Part shown: piece by piece, positions 20,939 to 31,314 of the stretch | Numbering within the stretch: position 1 is the first letter of the stretch | Layout: each line of letters opens with the position of its first letter | Assembly (NCBI RefSeq): GCF_023554995.1 | Contig: NZ_JAMJPK010000008.1 | Span: 62,001-126,000, forward strand | Direction of reading: 5' to 3' | Length of the DNA stretch: 64,000 nucleotides | DNA from: Halomonas gemina | Lineage (GTDB): Bacteria; Pseudomonadota; Gammaproteobacteria; Pseudomonadales; Halomonadaceae | The notes under the pieces: generated by a model | Seen by the model: the letters and a program-made list of their open reading frames with translations, nothing else | What the model was told of the DNA's origin: nothing | The model's database searches: none | Made by a program: the position numbers and the translations under genes

Positions 20939-21805
20939 TTACTTCCCGTGCAGGCGCCGGCGGCCCACCCACTGGGTGGCGAACTGCCAGGCGCCGCGAC
21001 CGCTGCGCCCGCCGCGCAGGGTGGCGAAGCGGATCGCCTCGGCCCGCGCCTCGGCGTTCCAGTCCTCGCGATGGCCCAGCTGGCTGACCCAGTGACAGCA
21101 GGCCTCCAGGTAGACGTCCTGGTTGAAGGGGTGGAAGCCCAGCCACAGCCCGAAGCGGTCGGAGAGCGAGATCTTCTCCTCCACGGCATCGCCGTGGTGG
21201 AGCTCATCGCCCACCAGTCGCGAGCCCTCGTTGTCGCTCATCGACTCCGGCAGCAGGTGGCGGCGGTTGGAGGTGGCATAGAGCAGCACATTGGGCGGCG
21301 GCCCGGTCAGGGCCCCGTCCAGCACGCTCTTCAGTGCCTTGTAGGCATCGTCGTGCCCCTCGAAGGAGAGGTCATCGCAATAGACGACGAAGCGCTGGCG
21401 CTGGTGGCGCAGCTGCTCCACCAGCACCGGCAGCGCCGCGAGGTCATGGCGGTCCACCTGCACCAGGCGCAGCCCCTCGCCCGACAGGCTGTTGAGCAGG
21501 GCGCGGATCAGCGACGACTTGCCGCTGCCCCGCGAGCCCCACAGCAGGGCGTGGTTGGCCGGGTGGCCCTGCAGGAAGGCCCGGGTGTTGTCGACCAGCG
21601 CCAGCTTCTGGCGCTCGATGCCCAGCAGGTCGTCCAGCGCCAGGGCATCCCGGGGCGGCACCGGCAGCAGCCGGCCTCCCAGGGCATGGCGCTGCCAGAG
21701 GGCGGCGACGTCACGCTCCCAGTCCACCTCCAGCGGGGGTGGCGGCAGCCAGTGCTCGACGTGATCCAGCAGCTTGAGCAAACGACGCGACAGCTCGGCG
21801 TCCAT
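20939..21805 (-). CDS. DUF815-type ATPase
   Basis: P-loop AAA-like ATPase of the DUF815 group, whose cellular role is not established. The 288-residue product has Walker A in LLWGSRGSGKSSLIRAL, a Walker B-like strand FVVYCDDLSFE, a sensor-like YATSNRRHLLPE, and later DRFGLWLGFHPFNQDVYL, all typical of this group. It stands alone on the minus strand between two lipoprotein genes, so context says little. No membrane span or signal peptide, so cytoplasmic. Confidence 0.85.
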   Translation of the reverse strand: MDAELSRRLLKLLDHVEHWLPPPPLEVDWERDVAALWQRHALGGRLLPVPPRDALALDDLLGIERQKLALVDNTRAFLQGHPANHALLWGSRGSGKSSLIRALLNSLSGEGLRLVQVDRHDLAALPVLVEQLRHQRQRFVVYCDDLSFEGHDDAYKALKSVLDGALTGPPPNVLLYATSNRRHLLPESMSDNEGSRLVGDELHHGDAVEEKISLSDRFGLWLGFHPFNQDVYLEACCHWVSQLGHREDWNAEARAEAIRFATLRGGRSGRGAWQFATQWVGRRRLHGK

Positions 21806-21924
21806 GAGGCTTCCTCCCGGTGTGCACGTTTCCCGGTTGACCTGACCGGCGTTCGGGGTATCTTGTGGCGAACCTCGACGCCCCGTCCAGAGTCTCAGTG
21901 ATCTGGAACCGACAGGAGCTCTCC

Positions 21925-22728
21925 ATGCGCTGGACCCATTACCTTGCCGTTGGCGCCCTGAGCGTCAGCCTCGCCGCCTGTACCACCTCGCCCACCGGGC
22001 GCTCGCAGCTCACCCTGATGTCCGACGAGCAGCTCGACCAGATGGGGGCCCAGGCCTTCGCCCAGTACCAGCAGGAGCTGCCGACGGTCGGCGGTGCGCC
22101 GCTGCGCTACGTGCAGTGCGTCACCGAGGCCGTGGTCCGCGCCCTGCCCGAGCGGGAGCGCAGCCAGAACTGGCAGGTCAAGGTCTTCGAGTCCGAGGAT
22201 GCCAACGCCTTCGCTCTCCCCGGCGGCTACGTGGGCATCAACACCGGCCTGCTCCATGTCGCGCAGAACCAGGACCAGCTCGCCGCGGTGATCGGCCACG
22301 AGATCGCCCACGTGCTGGCCCGCCATGCCAACGAGCGCGCTTCCACCCAGACCGCCACCCAGCTCGGCCTGTCGGTGATCTCGTCGGCTTCCGGCATGCA
22401 GGGCGCCGGGGGCGAGACCATGATGGCGGCGCTGGGCATGGGCGCCCAGTACGGCATCCTGCTGCCCTTCTCGCGGCGCCACGAGAGCGAGGCTGACACC
22501 CTGGGCCTGACCCTGATGGCCGATGCCGGCTTCGACCCGCGGGCCAGCATCGCGCTGTGGGACAACATGGGAGCCGCCGGGAGCGGCGCCCGGCCACCGG
22601 CCTGGATGTCCACCCACCCCAGCCACGGTCAGCGCATCGGCGGCCTGGAGGCGGCCATGGGCGAGGCCATGAGTCGCTATGAACGGGCCCGCAACGCCGG
22701 CCGCACGCCCAACTGCCCGCGCCCCTGA
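21925..22728 (+). CDS. M48-family metallopeptidase lipoprotein
   Basis: Envelope zinc protease related to LoiP/YcaL/BepA. The 267-residue protein has lipobox SLAAC (Cys19), the zinc motif HEIAH at residues 125-129 and a downstream third-ligand segment HESEADTLGLTLMADAGFD, ending with the STHPSHGQRI motif common in M48 lipoproteins. The ATG at 21925 with GACAGGAG upstream gives a proper signal peptide. A small membrane protein gene follows 19 bp later. Likely outer-membrane-attached, acting on misfolded envelope proteins (inference from family). Confidence 0.9.
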   Translation: MRWTHYLAVGALSVSLAACTTSPTGRSQLTLMSDEQLDQMGAQAFAQYQQELPTVGGAPLRYVQCVTEAVVRALPERERSQNWQVKVFESEDANAFALPGGYVGINTGLLHVAQNQDQLAAVIGHEIAHVLARHANERASTQTATQLGLSVISSASGMQGAGGETMMAALGMGAQYGILLPFSRRHESEADTLGLTLMADAGFDPRASIALWDNMGAAGSGARPPAWMSTHPSHGQRIGGLEAAMGEAMSRYERARNAGRTPNCPRP

Positions 22729-22747
22729 TAAAGAAGACTCGACGCAC

Positions 22748-23008
22748 ATGCTGAAGATCGGATTGCTGCTGCTGGTAGCGCCCATCCTGGTACTGATGGG
22801 CGCCTACTTCATGGAACTGGGTGACGTGCGCGACTGCCTGCTCGTCCAGGAGGGGCACTGGGACTACCAGGCGGGTGTCTGCCGCGAGACCGTCCAGCCC
22901 TTCGTGCCCTGGATCGACCGCCACCCCTGGCTGGTCAATGGCGGCATGCTGACCTCGGTGGCCGGCGTGGCGCTCTGCATGGTGGGGCTCTACGTCAAGA
23001 AACGCTGA
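22748..23008 (+). CDS. small two-span membrane protein of unknown function
   Basis: 86 residues that I cannot assign to a family. Two hydrophobic spans are visible, KIGLLLLVAPILVLMGAYF near the N terminus and NGGMLTSVAGVALCMVGLYV near the C terminus, joined by a loop with two Cys (DVRDCLLV, AGVCRETV) that may form a disulfide in the periplasm. The ATG at 22748 follows AAGAAGA. It lies directly behind the M48 lipoprotein, probably co-transcribed. Its last codons and stop are repeated in the tandem array that follows. Confidence 0.7.
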   Translation: MLKIGLLLLVAPILVLMGAYFMELGDVRDCLLVQEGHWDYQAGVCRETVQPFVPWIDRHPWLVNGGMLTSVAGVALCMVGLYVKKR

Positions 23009-23081
23009 AGGCTCCACGTCAAGAAGCGCTGAAGGCTCCACGTCAAGAGGCGCTGAAGGCTCCACGTCAAGAGACGCTGAC
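22986..23081 (+). repeat. four 24-bp tandem repeats spanning a stop codon
   Basis: Units at 22986-23009, 23010-23033, 23034-23057 and 23058-23081 share the pattern GGCTCCACGTCAAGA..CGCTGA. The first unit is the end of the small membrane-protein gene and holds its stop; because the period is a multiple of three, each later unit has the same codons and stop in the same frame. Differences between units are one or two bases. Confidence 0.9.
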
Positions 23082-23129
23082 GGCGTCCAATCATCGCTAT
23101 CCTCGGGGCTGACCCGGTGGCAGTCGTTC

Positions 23130-23146
23130 GCGCTTTCTTAAAGCGC
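23130..23146 (-). other. hairpin around the aroE stop codon
   Basis: GCGCTTT and AAAGCGC arms with a 3-nt loop; the aroE TAA is formed by the loop and stem base. It could end or stabilise the minus-strand transcript. Weak evidence. Confidence 0.35.
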
Positions 23147-23950
23147 CTGCCTTAGCCTCTCCAGCACCGGCGCGGTATCGGGGCGCCTGCCGCGCCACTG
23201 AAAGAAGGACTCCGCCGCCTGCTCCACCAGCATGCCCAGGCCGTCGACGGTCTGGGCGCCACGCTCGGCGGCCCAGTGCAGGAAGACCGTGGGCTCGGCG
23301 CCATACATCATGTCGTGGGCGGTGGCACGCGGCGTGAAGAGGTCATCGGGCAGCGGTGGCAGATCGCCCGCCAGGCTCGCACTGGTGCCGTTGATCACCA
23401 GGTCATAGGGCCCTTCCACCGCCTCGAAGCCGCCGCCGACGATCGCGCCCAGGTCACGGAAGTCGACGGCCAGGGCCTCGGCCTTGGCCGCGGTGCGGTT
23501 GGCCACCCGCAGGCTCGCCGGCCCCTGGGCCAGCAGCGGCTCCAGCACGCCGCGCACCGCGCCCCCGGCGCCCAGCACCAGGATCCGCGCCCCGGCCAGC
23601 GCCACCCCATGGCGCTCGAGGTCGCGCACCAGGCCGATACCATCGGTGGTGTCTCCACGGGTCTCGCCATCGTCGCCGAGGATCAGGGTGTTGACCGCCC
23701 CGGCCCGGCGGGCGCGCTCGCTGAGGGTGTCGCAGAGGCGGAAGGCCTGCTCCTTGAAGGGCACGGTGACGTTGGCTCCGCGGCCGCCCTCGGCCACGAA
23801 GCGTCGCCAGGCGCCGGCGAAGTCATCAAGCGGCGCCTCGGTCGCGACGTACTCGATGTCATCACCGACCTGGTCGGCGAAGTCGGCGTGGATGGCCGGC
23901 GACTTCGAATGGCCGACCGGGTGGCCAAAGACGCAGTAGCGATCGGTCAT
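23138..23950 (-). CDS. aroE: shikimate 5-dehydrogenase
   Basis: Reduces 3-dehydroshikimate with NADPH in aromatic amino-acid synthesis. The 270-residue protein has the substrate motif [10 protein letters not shown], the catalytic Lys in [10 protein letters not shown], the nucleotide-binding [13 protein letters not shown], and [13 protein letters not shown]. It is the promoter-distal member of the minus-strand LysM-dprA-tsaC-hemF-aroE group, the same order as in Pseudomonas apart from a missing qor. Confidence 0.96.
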   Translation of the reverse strand: MTDRYCVFGHPVGHSKSPAIHADFADQVGDDIEYVATEAPLDDFAGAWRRFVAEGGRGANVTVPFKEQAFRLCDTLSERARRAGAVNTLILGDDGETRGDTTDGIGLVRDLERHGVALAGARILVLGAGGAVRGVLEPLLAQGPASLRVANRTAAKAEALAVDFRDLGAIVGGGFEAVEGPYDLVINGTSASLAGDLPPLPDDLFTPRATAHDMMYGAEPTVFLHWAAERGAQTVDGLGMLVEQAAESFFQWRGRRPDTAPVLERLRQAL

Positions 23951-24003
23951 GGTGTTTTCTCTCCTTCAGAACCATCGCAGATAGCTGTGCGTTGCGGGGC
24001 TGG

Positions 24004-25538
<1,535 letters not shown>

Positions 25539-25596
25539 GGGTCTCCTCGCCTCGTCACGACATGCCGGATGACCGGCCTCAGGGGGGCATATGCTA

Positions 25597-26694
25597 TCAC
25601 GCTCCCGGCCGGGTCGGCAGGCGCACCCAGCCACCGGCGGCCTGGGTCACGGCGCCCTCCAGCTCCAGTTCGAGCAGGCCGCGCTGGCAGTCGGCGACGC
25701 CCCGGCCGGTCAGTGCCACCAGAGCATCCACCGGTGTGGGGGTGTCGCTCAGCCAGCGCAGCAGCGAATCCTCTCCCACCTCGGCCGGTCCGGGCCCCGG
25801 CATCGACGCGGGCGCGGCGGCCACGGCCCACTGGCTGAGCTCGGCGAGGATGTCGTTCAGGTCGCGGACCAGCACGGCGCCATCGCGGATGAGCTGCAGG
25901 CAGCCCCGGGCCATGGGGTTGTGGATCGAGCCGGGCAGGGCGAAGACCTCGCGGTTCTGCTCGAGGGCCAGCCGGGCACTGACCAGCGAGCCGCTGCGCT
26001 CGGCGGCCTCCACCACCAGCACGCCCAGCGATAGGCCGGTGACGATGCGGTTGCGACGGGGGAAGAAGCCGGCCCGAGCCGGGGTGCCCGGGGGATGCTC
26101 GGAGAGCAGCAGTCCGCCGCTTTCCTGCAGGCGCCGATGAAGGCGATGGTGACGCGGCGGATAGATGACGTCGACCCCGCAGCCGAGCACCGCCACGCTC
26201 GCCCCGCCGGCGTCGAGTGCGGCCTGCTGGGCCGCGGCATCGATGCCCAGCGCCATGCCGCTGACCACGCACCAGCCCCGCCCGGCCAGTTCCCGGGCGA
26301 AGCCTGTGGCATTGGTCAGCCCCTCGCGGGTCGGCCGCCGCGAGCCGACCATGGCCAGTCGCGGCGGAGCGAGGGCCTCGAGGTCGCCCAGCGCCCAGAG
26401 CACCGGCGGGGGATCGGCGATCTGCCCGAGCAGTCTCGGCCAGGCGGGATGGTCGGGGTGGATCAGGTGCCGGCCTGGTTCGGCAGTGAGCCAGGCCTCG
26501 TCGGCCGCCAGTTCGGCAGAGAGCGGGCTGCGGGCGGGATGGTCGAGCCACAGCCGCAGGGACATGGCCGCCTCGCGCGGCAGCACCGCCAGCCAGCCAT
26601 CCGGCCAGTCAGGCCGCGCCGCCACCAGCTCGGCCAGACGCGCGGCCCCCATGCCGGGCAACCGGGCGAGGACCAGCCATTCCCGCGCCTTCAA
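25597..26694 (-). CDS. dprA: DNA-processing protein DprA
   Basis: Loads RecA on incoming single-stranded DNA during transformation. The 365-residue protein has an N-terminal SAM-like region, the Rossmann-type core with MVGSRRPTREGL, GMALGIDAAAQQAAL and FFPRRNRIVTGLS, and a C-terminal winged-helix (about 300-360). The start is TTG at 26694 (MKAREWLVLARL) with only a poor ribosome site, so the exact start is less sure. Present in many bacteria not known to be competent. Confidence 0.92.
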   Translation of the reverse strand: MKAREWLVLARLPGMGAARLAELVAARPDWPDGWLAVLPREAAMSLRLWLDHPARSPLSAELAADEAWLTAEPGRHLIHPDHPAWPRLLGQIADPPPVLWALGDLEALAPPRLAMVGSRRPTREGLTNATGFARELAGRGWCVVSGMALGIDAAAQQAALDAGGASVAVLGCGVDVIYPPRHHRLHRRLQESGGLLLSEHPPGTPARAGFFPRRNRIVTGLSLGVLVVEAAERSGSLVSARLALEQNREVFALPGSIHNPMARGCLQLIRDGAVLVRDLNDILAELSQWAVAAAPASMPGPGPAEVGEDSLLRWLSDTPTPVDALVALTGRGVADCQRGLLELELEGAVTQAAGGWVRLPTRPGA

Positions 26695-26708
26695 CGTCGG
26701 GCCCCGTC

Positions 26709-27818
26709 CTAGCGCAGCGCCGTATCCAGCAGGCGCTGCGGGCTGTGGATACGATCGCCCACGGAGAGCGTGCGGCTGGCCTGCATCACCAGCCCATAGC
26801 TCATCTTCTCGTAGGGACGAAAGACCATCACCAGGCCGGCATCCTCGCCTGGCAGGCGCAGCGACTCGCCGGTGCGCGGGTCACTGACCAGCTCGCCGCG
26901 CTGCTCGACCCTCAGCACATGGCCCGCCTCCAGGCCGTCGCGCCGTCCACGGTCGAGGGCCACCACCTGCAGGCGGCCGATGAAGCGCACGCCGCCGGGC
27001 ACCGCCAGGATGCGCCCCTCGACCTCCCGGTCGGGGGCCCGGGGCAGGAACTCGGTGACCAGCCGGCGATCCTCGAGCGGCAGCACGATATCGTCGTTGC
27101 GCACCTCCTGGCTGGAAGTGGTCACCTCCAGTACCGCGATGTCATCCTCCTGACGCAGGCGGCGCGCCTGGCCGACGCTCTCCAGCTCGAGGCCGAGCGG
27201 CTCGCCAGTGGCGCTGTCGACATAGCGCTCGCCCACCCGGTAGATGCCGAAGCGGCCGCCGCCCTCGACCCGGCCGCGGGCATAGAGGCGGTCGCCGCCG
27301 CCGCTGACCAGGCGGCCATCGTCTCCGGCGACCACATAGGCCAGCTCGTCGAGCGTCTCGGGATCGTCGATGACGCGGTGCTCGCGCAGGAAGTGGCGCA
27401 CGGCATCCAGGGGAATCGGCTCGATGGCCTCGCGATGCGGGGTAGTGCGGACCTCCGGCGACAGCCGTACCATGCCCTGGCCGCGTTCGAGGCCGAGACA
27501 GGGGCGCCCGTTGCAGTCATAGAGGTAAACGACGTCACCGGGATAGATGAGGTGCGGATTCTCGATCTGCGGGTTGACCTGCCACACCTCGGGCCACTGC
27601 CAGGGATGGCGCAGGAAACGGCCAGAGATGTCCCACAGGGTGTCCCCCCTGACTACCGTATAGCGATCCGGGGCATCGCCCCTCAGGCCATCCTCCCAGG
27701 AGAGCCCCTGGGCCTGGACCAGCGTGGCGGCGAGGCCCAGGGCCCCGCCCACCAGCAGGGCACCGAGCCCCCCCTTCAGCCGCTGGCGCCATCCCGCTGC
27801 GCATCCTGTCTGTCTCAT
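26709..27818 (-). CDS. LysM-domain exported protein
   Basis: Exported peptidoglycan-binding protein. With the ATG at 27818 (GGAGAG upstream) it has 369 residues and a signal peptide ending TLVQAQ, then one LysM domain around residues 50-98 with YTVVRGDTLWDISGRFL and NPHLIYPGDVVYL, followed by about 270 residues with no second known domain. An ATG 42 bases further upstream gives a poorer leader. The gene next to dprA and divergent from def is the LysM gene of the Pseudomonas-type locus. Function beyond wall binding is unknown. Confidence 0.88.
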   Translation of the reverse strand: MRQTGCAAGWRQRLKGGLGALLVGGALGLAATLVQAQGLSWEDGLRGDAPDRYTVVRGDTLWDISGRFLRHPWQWPEVWQVNPQIENPHLIYPGDVVYLYDCNGRPCLGLERGQGMVRLSPEVRTTPHREAIEPIPLDAVRHFLREHRVIDDPETLDELAYVVAGDDGRLVSGGGDRLYARGRVEGGGRFGIYRVGERYVDSATGEPLGLELESVGQARRLRQEDDIAVLEVTTSSQEVRNDDIVLPLEDRRLVTEFLPRAPDREVEGRILAVPGGVRFIGRLQVVALDRGRRDGLEAGHVLRVEQRGELVSDPRTGESLRLPGEDAGLVMVFRPYEKMSYGLVMQASRTLSVGDRIHSPQRLLDTALR

Positions 27819-27916
27819 CCCTGCTCTCCCCCGCGTTGCTGGCCTCACGCCTGGCGCCATGGAACGACGACGACGTGGTATAGTCAGACGCTATTGATGT
27901 GATGCACGCTCGGCGG

Positions 27917-27945
27917 TTTCACCCCCGGGCGCCAACTTCTAGAAT
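27917..27945 (+). promoter_or_regulatory. candidate sigma70 promoter of def-fmt
   Basis: TTTCAC and TAGAAT with a 17-bp spacer, about 43 bp upstream of the def ATG in the divergent spacer with the LysM gene. Confidence 0.55.
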
Positions 27946-27988
27946 AGTGTCATCTTGTAAATGACAGCATAACGGTGATTCCAACGCC

Positions 27989-28501
27989 ATGGCCAAATTA
28001 CCCATCCTCGAATTTCCCGACGAGCGGCTGCGCACCATCGCGACGCCGGTCGAGGCGGTAGACGACGAGGTGCGCCGGCTGGTCGACGACATGCTCGAGA
28101 CCATGTACGACGCGCGCGGCATCGGACTGGCCGCTACCCAGGTGGACGTGCATCGCCGGGTCATCGTCATGGACGTCAGCGACGACCAGTCGCAGCCGCT
28201 GGTGCTGATCAACCCGGAGTTCACGCCCATCGGTGACGAGCGCGAGCCGATGCAGGAGGGCTGCCTGTCGATCCCCGAGTACTACGCCGATGTCCCCCGC
28301 GCCCTGAAGGTCCACCTCAAGGCGCTGGATCGTGACGGCCAGCCCTTCGAGATGGAGGCCGAGGGCCTGCTCGCCCACTGCATCCAGCACGAATACGATC
28401 ATCTGGAAGGGATACTGTTCGTCGACTACCTCTCCGTGCTCAAGCGTGACCGGGTGATGAAGAAGATGCAGAAGCGGCACCGTCTGACGCAGCCCGCCTG
28501 A
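27989..28501 (+). CDS. def: peptide deformylase
   Basis: Removes the formyl group from nascent proteins. The 170-residue enzyme has the three motifs of class I deformylases: [19 protein letters not shown] (metal ligand Cys92) and [14 protein letters not shown] (His134, Glu135, His138). fmt, which makes the formylated initiator tRNA, follows after a possible terminator; def-fmt-rsmB is a highly conserved order. Confidence 0.96.
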   Translation: MAKLPILEFPDERLRTIATPVEAVDDEVRRLVDDMLETMYDARGIGLAATQVDVHRRVIVMDVSDDQSQPLVLINPEFTPIGDEREPMQEGCLSIPEYYADVPRALKVHLKALDRDGQPFEMEAEGLLAHCIQHEYDHLEGILFVDYLSVLKRDRVMKKMQKRHRLTQPA

Positions 28502-28528
28502 TCCCCTGCCGAAACGGACCTCCCGGAG

Positions 28529-28563
28529 AAGGCCGGCGCCGTCGCGCCGGCCTTCGTTGTTTA
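28529..28563 (+). terminator. possible terminator between def and fmt
   Basis: AAGGCCGGCGC and GCGCCGGCCTT arms with a 4-nt loop followed by TCGTTGTTT. A strong stem with an imperfect U-tract; it probably reduces rather than stops transcription into fmt. Confidence 0.6.
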
Positions 28564-28614
28564 CGGCCACCTCCGTTATCATGAGGGGCATCGCCCACTG
28601 GCAAGGCCCTGAAC

Positions 28615-29604
28615 ATGTCCCGACCCCTGCGCGTCATCTTCGCCGGCACCCCCGACTTCGCCGCCGAGAGCCTGGCGGCGCTGCTGGCGAGCCGCCACGA
28701 CGTCGTCGCCGCCTATACCCAGCCCGACCGCCCGGCCGGCCGCGGCCGCAAGTTGACGCCGAGCCCGGTGAAGGCCCTCGCGCTGGAGCACGGCCTGCCG
28801 GTCTTCCAGCCGGCGACCCTCAAGGCGCCCGAGGCACAGGCCGAGCTGGCGCGCCATGAGGCCGATATCATGGTGGTGGTGGCCTACGGGCTGATCCTGC
28901 CCCGTGCCTTGCTGGCGATCCCGCCGCTGGGCTGTCTCAACGTGCATGCCTCGCTGCTTCCGCGCTGGCGCGGTGCGGCCCCCATCCAGCGGGCCATCGA
29001 GGCCGGCGACGAGGAGAGCGGGGTGACCATCATGCAGATGGACGCGGGGCTGGACACCGGCGACATGCTGCTGGTCAGGCGTACCCCGATCTCGGCCACC
29101 ACCACCGGCGGCGAGCTCCACGACCGCCTGGCGAGCCTCGGCGGCCAGGCCATCGTCGAGGCCCTGGATGCCCTGGCCGGCGAAGGGCTCGACGCCACGC
29201 CCCAGCCCGAGGCAGGGGTCACCCATGCCGCCAAGCTCTCCAAGGTCGAGGCGGAGCTCGACTTCCGCCGCCCGGCCGGGGAGCTCGCCGCCCGGGTCCG
29301 CGCCTTCAACCCCTGGCCGGTGGCCTGGTGCGCCCTGGGGGACGACCGCCTGCGCCTACTGATGGCGCGGGCCGCCTCTCCCGCCCCGGGCGAGGCCCCG
29401 GAGCCCCCCGGCACGCTGTTGTCCCACGGCCCCGATGCCCTGCGCATCGCCTGCGGGGAGGCCGGCGAGCAGGTGCTCGAGGTGACCCGCGCCCAGTTGC
29501 CCGGCGGCAAGCCCCTGGCGGTGAGCGAACTGCTCAAGGCCCGCGCCGAGCGCCTCGCGCCCGGTATCCGACTGGGACACATCGATGAGGAGGCCACCCC
29601 ATGA
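28615..29604 (+). CDS. fmt: methionyl-tRNA formyltransferase
   Basis: Formylates initiator Met-tRNA using 10-formyl-tetrahydrofolate. The 329-residue protein begins [18 protein letters not shown] and carries the catalytic-site loop [24 protein letters not shown], then the C-terminal OB-like tRNA-binding domain ([12 protein letters not shown]). Its stop overlaps the rsmB start by 4 bp, so rsmB is translationally coupled. Confidence 0.96.
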   Translation: MSRPLRVIFAGTPDFAAESLAALLASRHDVVAAYTQPDRPAGRGRKLTPSPVKALALEHGLPVFQPATLKAPEAQAELARHEADIMVVVAYGLILPRALLAIPPLGCLNVHASLLPRWRGAAPIQRAIEAGDEESGVTIMQMDAGLDTGDMLLVRRTPISATTTGGELHDRLASLGGQAIVEALDALAGEGLDATPQPEAGVTHAAKLSKVEAELDFRRPAGELAARVRAFNPWPVAWCALGDDRLRLLMARAASPAPGEAPEPPGTLLSHGPDALRIACGEAGEQVLEVTRAQLPGGKPLAVSELLKARAERLAPGIRLGHIDEEATP

Positions 29605-30953
29605 GTCAGGCAACCCCCGCGCCCCGCGACCGGGAAGGCAGTCGCGACAACGGCCTGGCCGTGCGGGCCGCCGCGGCCCGCGCCCTGGCCCCGGTGATCA
29701 CCGGCAAGGGGTCGCTCACCGGCCTCGACGACCATCAGGTTGTGGCACGCGACCGCGCCCTGTTCAAGGCGCTCTGCTTCGGCACCTGCCGAACCCTGCC
29801 ACGCCTCGAGGCACTGGCCGGCAAGCTGCTGGTCAAGCCGTTCAAGGCCCGCGACGCCGACGTCCAGGCCCTGCTGCTGCTTGGCATCCACCAGCTGCTC
29901 TACCTGCGCATCCCGGCCCATGCCGCCGTCGGCGAAACCGCCGGCGCCGCTCGCCTGCTGGGCAAGGAGTGGGCCACCCGGGTACTCAACGGCTGCCTGC
30001 GTCGCCTGCAGCGTGAGAGCGCCGAGCTCCAGGCCGAGGTCGACCGCGACCCGGGCGTGGCCCTGCTGCATCCCCGCTGGTGGCTCAAGGCCCTGCGTCA
30101 GGCCTGGCCCGACGACTGGCACGCCATCTGCGAGGCCAACAACACGCCGGGACCCATGACGCTGCGGATCAACCGCCGCCATGGCGACCGCGAGATGTAC
30201 CTGGACCGCCTCGCCGCCGCAGGCATCCCGGCGCGTCTCTGTCCGCATGCCCCGGACGGCCTGACCCTCGAGGCGCCCCGCGATGTCGAGACGCTGCCCG
30301 GCTTCGCCGCGGGCCATGTCAGCGTCCAGGACGAGTCGGCCCAGCTCGCCGCCGTGCTGCTCGGCCCGTCGCTGGCCCCGCGGCCCGGCGCCAGGGTACT
30401 GGACGCCTGCTGCGCCCCCGGCGGCAAGACCGCCCACCTGCTGGAGCTGTTCGACATCGACCTGCAGGCCGTCGACAGCGATGCCGCCCGCCTGGCCCGG
30501 GTCGAGGACACCCTGTCGCGCCTGGGGCTCGCCGCGACCCTGGCCGAGGGCGACGCCACCGGCCGCGACTGGTGGGACGGCACGCCCTTCGACGCCATCC
30601 TGCTCGATGCCCCCTGCTCCGGCAGCGGCGTGATCCGCCGCCACCCCGACATCAAGCGGCTGCGCCGCCCCTCGGACATCCCCAGGCTGGCCGAGCTCCA
30701 GGCCCGGCTGCTCGACAACCTCTGGCCGCTGCTGCGCCCCGGCGGCACCCTCCTCTACGCCACCTGTTCGGTGCTGCCCGAGGAGAACGCCGAACAGATC
30801 GACCGTTTCCTCGCCCGCACCCCGGAGGCGGTGGCGACCACCCCGAGCGACATGGCCTGGGGCCGCGCCGCGGGCGCCGGGCGACAGCTGCTGCCGCAGC
30901 CCGACAGCCACGACGGCTTCTTCTATGCCAGACTGGAGAGGCGCCCCGCCTGA
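29601..30953 (+). CDS. rsmB: 16S rRNA C967 C5-methyltransferase RsmB
   Basis: Methylates C5 of C967 in 16S rRNA. The 450-residue protein has an N-terminal NusB-like RNA-binding domain (to about residue 150) and a Rossmann methyltransferase domain with the SAM motif [16 protein letters not shown]. It has two motif cysteines in [18 protein letters not shown] (nucleophile region) and [15 protein letters not shown]. The order def-fmt-rsmB is conserved. Confidence 0.96.
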   Translation: MSQATPAPRDREGSRDNGLAVRAAAARALAPVITGKGSLTGLDDHQVVARDRALFKALCFGTCRTLPRLEALAGKLLVKPFKARDADVQALLLLGIHQLLYLRIPAHAAVGETAGAARLLGKEWATRVLNGCLRRLQRESAELQAEVDRDPGVALLHPRWWLKALRQAWPDDWHAICEANNTPGPMTLRINRRHGDREMYLDRLAAAGIPARLCPHAPDGLTLEAPRDVETLPGFAAGHVSVQDESAQLAAVLLGPSLAPRPGARVLDACCAPGGKTAHLLELFDIDLQAVDSDAARLARVEDTLSRLGLAATLAEGDATGRDWWDGTPFDAILLDAPCSGSGVIRRHPDIKRLRRPSDIPRLAELQARLLDNLWPLLRPGGTLLYATCSVLPEENAEQIDRFLARTPEAVATTPSDMAWGRAAGAGRQLLPQPDSHDGFFYARLERRPA

Positions 30954-30988
30954 GGGCGGGCATTCCACTCCCTGATACTGGAGGTCCC

Positions 30989-31195
30989 ATGAGCCACCAC
31001 ACCTACAAGCACATCGAGCTGACGGGCTCCTCGGAGAAGGACATCGAGGACGCCATCCAGAGCGCCCTGACCAAGGCGGCCGAGAGCCTGCATGGCATGC
31101 GCTGGTTCGAGGTCGTGGACACCCGCGGCCATATCGAGCACGGCCGGGTCACCCACTGGCAGGTCACCCTCAAGGTCGGCTTCACCCTCGACTGA
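30989..31195 (+). CDS. dodecin flavin-binding protein
   Basis: Small protein that assembles into a dodecamer and stores flavin. The 68-residue product [15 protein letters not shown]... has the family features: the VxLTGxS-like start, the [23 protein letters not shown] helix-strand with Trp at the flavin site, and [17 protein letters not shown]. The ATG at 30989 is preceded by GGAGG. It sits between rsmB and trkA with no evident functional link. A long overlapping open frame upstream is a shadow of rsmB. Confidence 0.93.
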   Translation: MSHHTYKHIELTGSSEKDIEDAIQSALTKAAESLHGMRWFEVVDTRGHIEHGRVTHWQVTLKVGFTLD

Positions 31196-31252
31196 GCCAC
31201 GACACGACCTGTTCTTCTCACGGCGGCTGGTTTAGGCTTGCCCCGTCATGTT

Positions 31253-31273
31253 GCGGCGCACAAGGTGCGCCGC
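31253..31273 (+). other. hairpin in the trkA leader
   Basis: Perfect 9-bp stem GCGGCGCAC / GTGCGCCGC with a 3-nt loop, 41 bp upstream of the trkA ATG. Could be a weak terminator for dodecin or a leader structure for trkA; no U-tract. Confidence 0.4.
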
Positions 31274-31314
31274 CCCGATACACCTCGGCCTGACCGGAGC
31301 GGACGGCAACGACC

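Noticed and set aside
22986-23081. Could the 24-bp repeats be a CRISPR array?
   Set aside because: The units are directly joined, with no spacers, and the first is part of a coding sequence; no cas genes are near.
28884-30968. 694-codon minus-strand open frame opposite fmt/rsmB
   Set aside because: Same shadow effect; low-complexity Gly/Ala/Arg-rich translation without motifs.
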